The notes under the pieces: model-generated | Told to the model about the DNA's origin: nothing | Databases searched by the model: none | What the model saw: only the letters and a program-made list of their open reading frames with translations | Assembly (NCBI GenBank): GCA_903906135.1 | Contig: CAIVJE010000123.1 | Span: forward strand, 1 to 64,000 | DNA length: 64,000 nt | Direction of reading: 5' to 3' | Source of the DNA: an uncultured Verrucomicrobiota bacterium | Lineage (GTDB): Bacteria; Verrucomicrobiota; Verrucomicrobiia; Opitutales; Opitutaceae | Shown: one piece after another, positions 9,167 to 17,387 of the stretch | Layout: every line of letters begins with the position of its first letter | Numbering within the stretch: position 1 is the stretch's first letter | Made by a program: the position numbers and the translations under genes

Positions 9167-10835
9167 AAACCGTCGCGGCGGTGCCCAGTGATTCCACAAT
9201 CAGTTTCCGTTTATAGGGTCGCACGTGACGGATCTTCACGAGGGCCACGCAGACAATGCCAAACAAGTTGGAGGAATAAGCCGCCAATAAATTCGCATCG
9301 ATGACACCGAGGACTTGCAGCACCAGGGCCGTCGCGGTGCCGGCGATGCCAAGGTAGAGGCCCCCATCAAACAGATTTTCCTCATTCTCCATGAGGCGGA
9401 GCTTAGCGGTGGCGACCAAGGCCTGCCGGTCGATCTCGGCGATTTTCAGCAAACAGATAACATACATGCCGACCTGCAAGCAGGCGAACAGCGTGATCGA
9501 GAGAATGGTGGAGAGGTCCATGGTGGTGGGGGTGGTTACAGCGCTCGTCACCGGCGCCGCCAAGGCGCCGATGACTGGAATAGTGAGTTTAATTTTATAA
9601 TCAGAAACGGGAGCAGCCTTTAACAAAAAAGGCTCGGAAAAGACAAAAAAGATAAAAGTGAGAATGAGCGCAATCAGGCCGCTACCCATGCGGGGAAAAG
9701 CACTGCGCAAGGTTGCTTCCACCGTAAAAAAAAGCCCCGTATCGACCGCCCGCAGCAGCAGAAAGATTCCTCCCAGAAAAGCAGTGTATTTTGCGAGGAG
9801 GGCGAGCTCAGGATGCCGCAGGGCAAAGGCGGCCCCCAATTCAAATTCTGGTCCCGCCCCACTCGTAACTGGCACTTGCCGTTGCACCAGTTGAACCACC
9901 GCTCCTTCGCCAAAAGCAAGCGCCAGTTGCAAGCTATCGACGCCCCGCCGGCCATAGGTAATGAGATAATGCGCGACGGTGTCGGCGGATTTAGCCATCA
10001 AGGCCGCCGTGTAAATAATCGGCAGATGCTCCGGGGCCATGCGCGTCAAATGCGCAAATTGCCCCACCGTTCCAAGACTGCCCGTCGTGCGCAAAAGCTC
10101 CGCCAACTGAATCCAATTCAGCCGCTGACCCAGCGTAAGAATATCCAGATAAAAATCTTCCAACTCGCCCATCTGACCTGACTGGATCGCGCGTTCCGCG
10201 AGAGCCCGCACCTCACGCTGCAGGGGAGCCGAGAGATGCTCGGTCTGCCAAAGATAAGCCGTGAGTAAAATAACGGCTTCCAGCGGTTGTCCGCCCGGAC
10301 GATTGGCTGGCACAAAGCGCTGCGTCGTAGTCAGGGCTGCCGTCTTCAGCAAAGTCTGGACCGCTGGTAAGCGAGAGCCGGTCAGATAACGCCGGAGATT
10401 ATCGCGAGCCTGCGGCAAGACCATAAACTTGAGCACCGGTTGCGAAGCGGCCGAAGCGGCGGCGTTGCGGTTGGCCAGCAAGGGCTCCAGCGCGACATCC
10501 CATCCTCCCCAGGGCATCATCTCACGATGCTGACGGGCAAAATTATCGATGATCACCTCGAGAGCGCCCGCACCACTATCGCCCGTTTTTTTCGCCGCGG
10601 CTAACACCAGCGCGGCGGGGCCGGGTTTATCTAATTCGAGCAAGTCGCGCCCAAAACCTGCGACGCTGGGGGTCCCCCGGCCGGCCTCACGAAGCAGCGC
10701 GACATTGAGCGATTTTACATTTACCGGGAGCAACCAAGCCACGGCCAACAGCCCTACGCCCAACCCCAGCCAGAGCTGCCAGGGAGCAGCCCGAACAACG
10801 GTTGATCGGGAAATGATGGACATGGCCGAAGACAT
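9165..10835 (-). CDS. Polytopic membrane protein with MotA/TolQ/ExbB-like C-terminus
   Basis: Not a family I can name. A first membrane helix (WLGLGVGLLAVAWLLPV) is followed by a ~300-residue, mostly helical soluble region, then about five more hydrophobic segments. The C-terminal part (LYLGIAGTATALVLQVLGV followed by LFGIVCVALVKI and a basic tail VRPYKRKLI) has the layout of the second and third helices of MotA/TolQ/ExbB proteins. The charged stretch before it (KIAEIDRQALVATAKLRLMENEE) would be cytoplasmic. The track ORF starts at TTG 10883 with an unlikely leader only 31 bp from divergent def; I prefer ATG 10835 (556 residues), with ATG 10823 as an alternative. The partner gene 12 bp downstream has a MotB-like anchor. 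ExbB-like homology is my inference from pattern, not a search. Confidence 0.7.
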   Translation of the reverse strand: MSSAMSIISRSTVVRAAPWQLWLGLGVGLLAVAWLLPVNVKSLNVALLREAGRGTPSVAGFGRDLLELDKPGPAALVLAAAKKTGDSGAGALEVIIDNFARQHREMMPWGGWDVALEPLLANRNAAASAASQPVLKFMVLPQARDNLRRYLTGSRLPAVQTLLKTAALTTTQRFVPANRPGGQPLEAVILLTAYLWQTEHLSAPLQREVRALAERAIQSGQMGELEDFYLDILTLGQRLNWIQLAELLRTTGSLGTVGQFAHLTRMAPEHLPIIYTAALMAKSADTVAHYLITYGRRGVDSLQLALAFGEGAVVQLVQRQVPVTSGAGPEFELGAAFALRHPELALLAKYTAFLGGIFLLLRAVDTGLFFTVEATLRSAFPRMGSGLIALILTFIFFVFSEPFLLKAAPVSDYKIKLTIPVIGALAAPVTSAVTTPTTMDLSTILSITLFACLQVGMYVICLLKIAEIDRQALVATAKLRLMENEENLFDGGLYLGIAGTATALVLQVLGVIDANLLAAYSSNLFGIVCVALVKIRHVRPYKRKLIVESLGTAATV

Positions 10836-10914
10836 AACGGTTAAGCTGACAGAAACAAATTTATTTGCCGCGCACCGGCACAAACAAATACACTGGTGAA
10901 CTTAACTCAGACCA

Positions 10915-11484
10915 ATGCCGCTGCCAATTGTTCATTATAACCATCCGATTCTGCGCAAGAAAGGCGCTAAGGTCACCGCATACAACGCTCACCTGCGCCA
11001 CTTGGCTGCAGCGATGATTGAGACGATGCACTCAGCCGAAGGGATCGGTCTGGCCGCTCAACAAATCGGCGAAGCCCTTCAGCTCTGCGTCGTCGACCTC
11101 AGCGGGGTCGAAGCAAAATTTAAGTGGACCTACGATGGCACCCATCTGCCGCTGGATCTGTTTATGCCACTGGTGTTGGTTAATCCCGAAGTAACCCCGG
11201 TGCTTGAACCCACGGCCATTTCAGAGGAAGGCTGTTTGTCTTTTCCTAAAATTCGCGGGGATGTGGTGCGACCTGAGACCATTACCGTAATATTTAAGGA
11301 TACCGCCGGCCACGATCACACGCTCCATTGCAATGGCCTGTTGAGTCGCTGCGTGCAACATGAGGTCGATCACCTGAATGGCGTGCTCTTCATCGATCGC
11401 ATGACCAAGCCAAGCTTGGACGCCATCGATCTTCAGGTAAAAGCTTTGAAAAAGCGCACCCGTAAATTGGCTGAAAAATCATAA
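10915..11484 (+). CDS. def: Peptide deformylase
   Basis: Deformylase removes the formyl group from the N-terminal methionine of new proteins and uses a bound Fe2+ or similar metal. All three family motifs are present in order: GIGLAAQQIG (residues ~42-51), EEGCLSFP with the metal-ligand Cys, and QHEVDHLNGVLF, which supplies two His ligands and the catalytic Glu. The 189-residue length is normal for a bacterial enzyme. The ATG at 10915 gives the usual short leader before HPILR. It is divergent from the ExbB-like gene. The adenosyltransferase gene begins one base after its stop, so the two are surely co-transcribed, although their functions are unrelated. Confidence 0.97.
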   Translation: MPLPIVHYNHPILRKKGAKVTAYNAHLRHLAAAMIETMHSAEGIGLAAQQIGEALQLCVVDLSGVEAKFKWTYDGTHLPLDLFMPLVLVNPEVTPVLEPTAISEEGCLSFPKIRGDVVRPETITVIFKDTAGHDHTLHCNGLLSRCVQHEVDHLNGVLFIDRMTKPSLDAIDLQVKALKKRTRKLAEKS

Positions 11485-11485
11485 T

Positions 11486-12034
11486 ATGTCCGACGCGCCC
11501 CCTGCTCGCTCCATCGCTACGCGCACCGGCGATGATGGCACCACCAGCCTGCTTTACGGGCAACGGGTGCCTAAAAATCATCCCCAAATCGAGGCTGTAG
11601 GGGTACTGGATGAACTCAACGCCGCTTTGGGTTTCGCGAAAGCCACCCGCCCGACAGGCACGAGCGACATCGCGATCGAACGAATCCAACGTGAACTCGT
11701 TGGCCTTATGGGCGAACTCAGTTGCGCGCCGAGTGACGCCGCCCGTTACGCCGCTTCCTCTTTTGCAAAAATCGGCGAAGCCGAGTTAGCGAACCTCGAT
11801 GCCGCGATCGCCGTGATCGAGGCCCGCCAACCAAAATTTGATGGTTGGGCCACACCAGGTGCGAACGTGCATGCCGCGGCCCTCGACCTCGCCCGCACCG
11901 CCGCGCGCCGCGCTGAGCGCCAACTCATTGGGCTGGGGACGCCCGTCCCCACCGTGCGACCCGTGCTTTTGCGCTATGTTAATCGCGTGTCTGATCTGCT
12001 GTGGTTGATGGCGCGTGAGGCCGAACAAATCTGA
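11486..12034 (+). CDS. pduO: ATP:cob(I)alamin adenosyltransferase, PduO type
   Basis: The enzyme makes adenosylcobalamin from cob(I)alamin and ATP in the cytoplasm. Diagnostic stretches are TRTGDDGTTSLLYGQRV (ATP-binding N-terminus), VGVLDELNAALGFA and the C-terminal RTAARRAERQ ... VLLRYVNRVSDLLWLMAR, which matches the PduO/MMAB trimeric family rather than CobA or EutT. Its length of 182 residues is typical. It starts one base after the def stop codon. The next gene, a DUF6580 putative transporter, follows by ~50 bp; together they may form a corrinoid uptake and activation unit. No adenosylcobalamin-dependent enzyme or cobalamin riboswitch is recognised inside this window. Confidence 0.95.
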   Translation: MSDAPPARSIATRTGDDGTTSLLYGQRVPKNHPQIEAVGVLDELNAALGFAKATRPTGTSDIAIERIQRELVGLMGELSCAPSDAARYAASSFAKIGEAELANLDAAIAVIEARQPKFDGWATPGANVHAAALDLARTAARRAERQLIGLGTPVPTVRPVLLRYVNRVSDLLWLMAREAEQI

Positions 12035-12087
12035 ACCGCGACCGAAATAATCTGTGCATCCGATCATTTGTGTCTAAATTCATCACC

Positions 12088-12699
12088 ATGCGCATTGCCG
12101 TTATTCTACTCGTGCTGGCCGCACTCACGCGACTCGCTCCGACGATTGATCCGTCCCTTGTTAATTTCTCTCCGGTCATGGCAATTGCTTTTTGTGGCGG
12201 CGTTTATTTTCGCCCAGGCTGGCGCTGGGCACTTCCTTTTGGCGCGCTCGCTCTGTCTGATCTTTACCTCAATCATTTTTACGCCCGCGAATATGGCTTC
12301 CACTGGTCCCTCGCCGGCCTGGGGGCGCGCACCGCTTGTTTTGGCGGCGCACTGCTCATCGGCGCGTGGGTGCGTTCCCGCAAATCTTGGCTCAATCTAC
12401 TCAATGGAGGCCTCCTCGGGGCGATTATTTTCTACCTCGTGACCAATACTCAATCGTGGGCTGGGGACGTCTTCTACGCGAAAACCTTGGCCGGCTGGTG
12501 GCAGGCGCTGACCATTGGCCATCCGGAATATCCACCCACCATTTTCTTTTTCCGCAACACGCTTTTCGGCGATCTCATGTTCACAGGACTTTTTGCCGGT
12601 ATCATGGAATGGCTGGCCCACCGCCAAGCGAAACCCAGTCTCTGGGATGAAGAGTCCGCGCCAACCGGCGAGCCCGTCGTCGCCGAGACTGAAGAATAG
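12088..12699 (+). CDS. DUF6580 family putative transport membrane protein
   Basis: This ~203-residue protein has about five hydrophobic segments, and its sequence (LAALTRLAPTIDPSLVNFSPVMAIAFCGG, then LPFGALALSDLYLN) matches the DUF6580 putative transporter family as I know it. The architecture resembles the substrate-binding S component of ECF vitamin transporters. The track starts at GTG 12070; ATG 12088 gives MRIAVILLVLAALTRL, a cleaner membrane N-terminus, so I prefer it. It is directly downstream of the PduO-type adenosyltransferase, which suggests corrinoid or another vitamin as substrate; this is an inference. No ECF ATPase genes are in the window. The C-terminal ~25 residues are acidic and probably cytoplasmic. 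Confidence 0.75.
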   Translation: MRIAVILLVLAALTRLAPTIDPSLVNFSPVMAIAFCGGVYFRPGWRWALPFGALALSDLYLNHFYAREYGFHWSLAGLGARTACFGGALLIGAWVRSRKSWLNLLNGGLLGAIIFYLVTNTQSWAGDVFYAKTLAGWWQALTIGHPEYPPTIFFFRNTLFGDLMFTGLFAGIMEWLAHRQAKPSLWDEESAPTGEPVVAETEE

Positions 12700-12767
12700 C
12701 CCATCCGCCATTTTGCAACCCTAGCGCGGCGCGCTCTCCGAGCCCCTCTTTTGCGCCAGCCGACTAA

Positions 12768-14645
12768 ATGTTCGCGCGGAGCCCCATGAAATTAACGAGC
12801 TCATCGCCGGTCACCAGCCCCGACCGATTTACTATCCTGGGCGGGGCGCTAATCGTGGCGGCTCTGGTCGCGGCCTGGAGCAATAGCTTCACGGGCCCCA
12901 TGGTGTTCGATGATCTCCCCTCGCTGCAGGACAATCCGAGTATCCAGCATTGGAGCACCGCGCTCACCCCACCCAATGGGGGATTTACCGTGAGCGGCCG
13001 ACCATTATTAAATTTATCCTTTGCGCTCAACTATCACCTGAGTGGCACCAAGGTCACCAGTTATCACGTAACTAATCTCATTCTGCACGGCCTAGCCGCC
13101 CTCGTTCTTTTTAGTTTAGTCCGTCAGACGCTGAGCCAAGGGCGACCGCCCATCAGGACCGCGCAAGCAGCTCATTGGGCCGCGCTCGCCAGCGCCCTGC
13201 TCTGGGCGGTCCATCCGCTGCAAACTGAATCGGTAACTTATCTCGTGCAACGCGCCGAATCACTCGCCGGCCTCTGCTACCTTTTGGCCCTCTATAGTTT
13301 TGCCCGCAGCGCCCCATCGGCCACCCCGCAACGCTGGCTGGCCGCCAGTATCGTGAGTTGTTGGCTTGGCGCGCTCACCAAGGAAAGTGCCGCAACCGCT
13401 CCTTTGCTCATCTTGCTCTACGATCGCACTTTTATCAGCGGCTCCTTCCGCGCTGCGTGGACACGCCACCGCCTTTATTACGGCGGTTTAGCGGCCAGCT
13501 GGATCGTCACGGGTTGGCTAATTTTTTCCAACCCGAGCCGAGGAGGCACCACCGGATTTGATACTCCGGTGTCCGCCGGTGAATATGCTTTCCTCCAATT
13601 ACAGGCCGTAAGCCACTATCTTCACTTATCACTCTGGCCGCAATTTTTGGTCTTTGACTATGGCCCGTACCAAGCGGGCGCCGCCGGTTCAGCCCTAGCG
13701 AGCGCCCCCATCATCGGGATCGTCCTCGGGCTAACTGGCTGGGCCCTCCGATATAAACCAACCTTAGGTTTTCTGGGAGCAGCTTTCTTTATCCTCCTCG
13801 CCCCCAGCTCGAGCTTCTTGCCGATCGCCTCGCAGATTATGGCGGAACATCGGATGTACCTCCCCCTCGCGGCCCTCGTCATTTTATTCGTCCTCATCCT
13901 CCAACGCTACCTTGAACGAGGCTTTCTCTGGCTTATTTTAATCCTGGCGTTGCTAAGCGTAGCCCGCACGGCGCAACGCAATGGCGATTATCAATCGAAT
14001 CTCAAATTATGGACGGTCACGGTGCGGGATTGCCCCACTAATCCGCGTGCGTGGCTCAATCTTGGCCAGGCTTATGCAGTGGAAAAACAATGGGCCGAGG
14101 CCGCGCACCAGTATGAAACCGCCCTGCGCCTGCAGCCTAATTATGTTTTAGCTCACTATAATCTCGGTCTAACTTATTTGGAATTACGGCGCCCCCGTGA
14201 AGCGAGTGAGCATTTTGCGACCACCCTCCAACTGAATCCCACGTTCGGGGAAGCCGCTTACAACTGGGGCAACGCCCTCGCCGCGCTCCAGCAACCCGCG
14301 GCAGCCTGCGTCCGCTATGAATATGCGCTCCACCTTCAACCGCACCATCCACGCGCGCATTATAATCTCGGCAATACCTTAATCGAACTTGGCCGCTTGC
14401 CCGAGGCCATTGTCCATTATCAGGAAACTATTCGGCTCAACCCGACGCACCTAGCCGCCCATTTCAATCTCGGCAATGCCCTGAGCCAAATGGGGCGCTT
14501 CACCGAAGCGATCGCCGCTTACCAAGCGGTGCTGCAACTCGCGCCCCATGACGCTGAAGCTGCGCGCAACCTCGCCAGTGCCCAACAGGCCGTCGCGGAC
14601 CAAGCTGCGCGCGAAAAATCCCCCCTTGCACACCGCGTAAATTAG
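12768..14645 (+). CDS. TMTC-like membrane protein with C-terminal TPR repeats
   Basis: The N-terminal ~400 residues contain around ten membrane segments and the GT-C-type acidic motif FDDLPSLQDNP in the first loop. AEHRMYLPLAAL near residue 365 is characteristic of TMTC/O-mannosyltransferase-like proteins. Residues ~424-610 form about five tetratricopeptide repeats (for example AWLNLGQAYAVEKQWAEAA and AHYNLGNTLIELGRLPEAI). The likely role is transfer of a polyprenyl-linked sugar to proteins bound by the periplasmic TPRs, but bacterial members are little studied and some may only be scaffolds. The start could be ATG 12768 or ATG 12786; the choice does not affect domains. It stands between DUF6580 and lipA, without an obvious functional link. 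Confidence 0.83.
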   Translation: MFARSPMKLTSSSPVTSPDRFTILGGALIVAALVAAWSNSFTGPMVFDDLPSLQDNPSIQHWSTALTPPNGGFTVSGRPLLNLSFALNYHLSGTKVTSYHVTNLILHGLAALVLFSLVRQTLSQGRPPIRTAQAAHWAALASALLWAVHPLQTESVTYLVQRAESLAGLCYLLALYSFARSAPSATPQRWLAASIVSCWLGALTKESAATAPLLILLYDRTFISGSFRAAWTRHRLYYGGLAASWIVTGWLIFSNPSRGGTTGFDTPVSAGEYAFLQLQAVSHYLHLSLWPQFLVFDYGPYQAGAAGSALASAPIIGIVLGLTGWALRYKPTLGFLGAAFFILLAPSSSFLPIASQIMAEHRMYLPLAALVILFVLILQRYLERGFLWLILILALLSVARTAQRNGDYQSNLKLWTVTVRDCPTNPRAWLNLGQAYAVEKQWAEAAHQYETALRLQPNYVLAHYNLGLTYLELRRPREASEHFATTLQLNPTFGEAAYNWGNALAALQQPAAACVRYEYALHLQPHHPRAHYNLGNTLIELGRLPEAIVHYQETIRLNPTHLAAHFNLGNALSQMGRFTEAIAAYQAVLQLAPHDAEAARNLASAQQAVADQAAREKSPLAHRVN

Positions 14646-14683
14646 CGTCGATTAGCGACTCATTCTCCCCCACTTAATCACGC

Positions 14684-15583
<900 letters not shown>

Positions 15584-15637
15584 CCTCCAGCTGATCCAAG
15601 CTATATGCCCCTTCCGCCAGACCAAGCTTGGTTTCCC

Positions 15638-15871
15638 ATGAAGACCCTCGGTTGGGGCTGGGGCTTACCCCGGCGTTGGGAGGGCTGGGTCGTGTTCGTA
15701 GTCTATCTGGCGGGGCTCTTGGCCGGCACGCGTTTGATCAATCGGTCGCACGCTTATTTCCTAACCTACACCGCCGCCCTCAGCACCGTCCTTATCTTCA
15801 TCTGCTGGTGGAAAGGGGAAGCGCCCCAATGGCGCTGGGGTCCCAAGGACAGTCCGCCTAATAATAAATAA
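15638..15871 (+). CDS. Small two-helix membrane protein, function unknown
   Basis: This 77-residue protein starts with MKTLGWGWGLPRRWEGW, followed by two hydrophobic helices (VVFVVYLAGLLAGTRLI and FLTYTAALSTVLIFICWW) and a short, polar C-terminus rich in Trp and Pro. The track version begins 11 codons earlier at ATG 15605; I choose ATG 15638 because the upstream residues carry no membrane or motif content. I believe similar short proteins with a GWG-LP-W-GW start occur in other bacteria, but I cannot assign a function. It follows lipA closely and no other reading frame in the interval is better, so it is probably real. Confidence 0.65.
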   Translation: MKTLGWGWGLPRRWEGWVVFVVYLAGLLAGTRLINRSHAYFLTYTAALSTVLIFICWWKGEAPQWRWGPKDSPPNNK

Positions 15872-15965
15872 ACCCACCCCGCGCATCTCCGCGGGATGAC
15901 TGGCACGATCAACGCGGCGGGAATTGAGGTTTTGATTTTGCCCCCGGAGATGCTTTGCTCCGGCC

Positions 15966-17333
15966 ATGAAACTGCGCGCATTTTTTTTGTTCGTTGTCAG
16001 CTCTGCCCTGCTCCTCGCTCGAGTCGAGGCCGTGGGCACCTTAGTCTCCGGACCGATGCTCGGCTATCAAGCGCACCGGGAAGCCTTGATCTGGGTGGAG
16101 ACGAAAAACGCCCAGCAAGTAACCCTAGATTACTGGCGCCGCGGCCAGCCGGAAACCAAACAGAGCATTATCAAAACCAATTTAAGTTCGACGCCGATCG
16201 GTGGACAGATTTCACATTTCCGCCCCAGCTTACTCGCGGTCGGGACGCCGTATGAGTATGCGATTAGGATTGATGGCGTGGAGCAGACGTTGCCCTTTCC
16301 CGCCCAATTCAAAACGAGCCCGCTCTGGGAGTGGCGGACCCCAGCCCCTGATATTAAATTCATCTTCGGGACCTGCGCCTACTTCAATGAACCAGCCGCC
16401 GATCGGCCTGGTCCGGGCTACGGAAAAACGATGGAAACTTTCCGCCTCATGGCCGACAGCGGGGCTGACTTCATGCTCTGGGGTGGCGACAATTGGTATT
16501 ATCGCGAAACGGATTTTGATTCAGTCAGCGGCCTCTGGTACCGCGCCCAACTCACCCGCGCGCAGCCTGAACTGCGTAAACTTTTCGCCGTCATGCCGCA
16601 TTACGCCACTTGGGATGACCACGATTACGGCTCAAACGATGCGAACAAGAGCTTCGAGTTCAAAGATGAGACGCTACGAATCTTCAAAGCTTACTGGGGC
16701 AATCCGATGTACGGCGAGTCGGGCCATCCCGGAGTTTACCAAAAATTTTATCAAAGCGATGCGGCCTTCTTCGTCATGGACAACCGCTGGTCCCGCGATG
16801 ACGACCACCTCATCGACGCGCAGAATCCCCAGAAATCGCAGTACGGTGCGCACCAATTCGATTGGCTCAAACAATCCTTACTCCAAGCTCAAAGGCTCAA
16901 CCACTTTACCTTTAAATTTATCGTTACGGGCGGGCAGGTGGTCACCGACTTTGGCGGTGTGAGCGAGACCTTCGCGTACTATCAACGGGAACGGGAGGAA
17001 TTGCTGAAATTTATTCAAGGCCACCACATCACCGGCGTCATCTTTCTAACCGGCGATGTGCACTTCACTGAACTCGCCAAGAAAAATATCGGGGGCACGC
17101 ACTGGGTCTATGAATTAACCTCCTCACCCATCAGCAGCGGCGCTTCGCCACTCGGCCGCACCGAACGCGCCCAGGATCCGCAGCGCATCGAGGGAACTTT
17201 GGTCAGTGATCAGAATTTTTGCACCCTCGCTTTGCATGGGCCGAAGGGAGCGCGGGTTGTTACGATTACCTGCATCGACAAGCAGGGCGTGGCGCGCTGG
17301 ACGCACGATATCACCGCGCAAGATCTGCGCTAA
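15966..17333 (+). CDS. phoD: PhoD-like secreted alkaline phosphatase / phosphodiesterase
   Basis: This protein of the PhoD-like metallophosphatase family hydrolyses phosphoesters outside the cytoplasm. A signal peptide (MKLRAFFLFVVSSALLLARVEA) is followed by an N-terminal Ig-like domain and the metallophosphatase core, with FGTCAY (~residue 135), WGGDNWYYRETD, TWDDHDYGSND and FLTGDVHFTEL supplying metal ligands. It has 455 residues and no clear twin-arginine motif, unlike B. subtilis PhoD, so export is probably via Sec. The next gene, 54 bp downstream on the same strand, is a TonB-dependent receptor, which could import the released product. Substrate specificity is not known. Confidence 0.9.
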   Translation: MKLRAFFLFVVSSALLLARVEAVGTLVSGPMLGYQAHREALIWVETKNAQQVTLDYWRRGQPETKQSIIKTNLSSTPIGGQISHFRPSLLAVGTPYEYAIRIDGVEQTLPFPAQFKTSPLWEWRTPAPDIKFIFGTCAYFNEPAADRPGPGYGKTMETFRLMADSGADFMLWGGDNWYYRETDFDSVSGLWYRAQLTRAQPELRKLFAVMPHYATWDDHDYGSNDANKSFEFKDETLRIFKAYWGNPMYGESGHPGVYQKFYQSDAAFFVMDNRWSRDDDHLIDAQNPQKSQYGAHQFDWLKQSLLQAQRLNHFTFKFIVTGGQVVTDFGGVSETFAYYQREREELLKFIQGHHITGVIFLTGDVHFTELAKKNIGGTHWVYELTSSPISSGASPLGRTERAQDPQRIEGTLVSDQNFCTLALHGPKGARVVTITCIDKQGVARWTHDITAQDLR

Positions 17334-17387
17334 GGTTGTTAGCTTTTCCATTTGCGCTGCATATAATTTCGCGGACGCTGTCCCAAC

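Noticed and set aside
9165-10883. Assignment of the 7.8-10.8 kb pair to the Zorya (ZorAB) defence system
   Set aside because: ZorB has an OmpA-like peptidoglycan-binding domain and the system has ZorC/D or E genes; none is present here, so only a general MotA/MotB-type resemblance is claimed.
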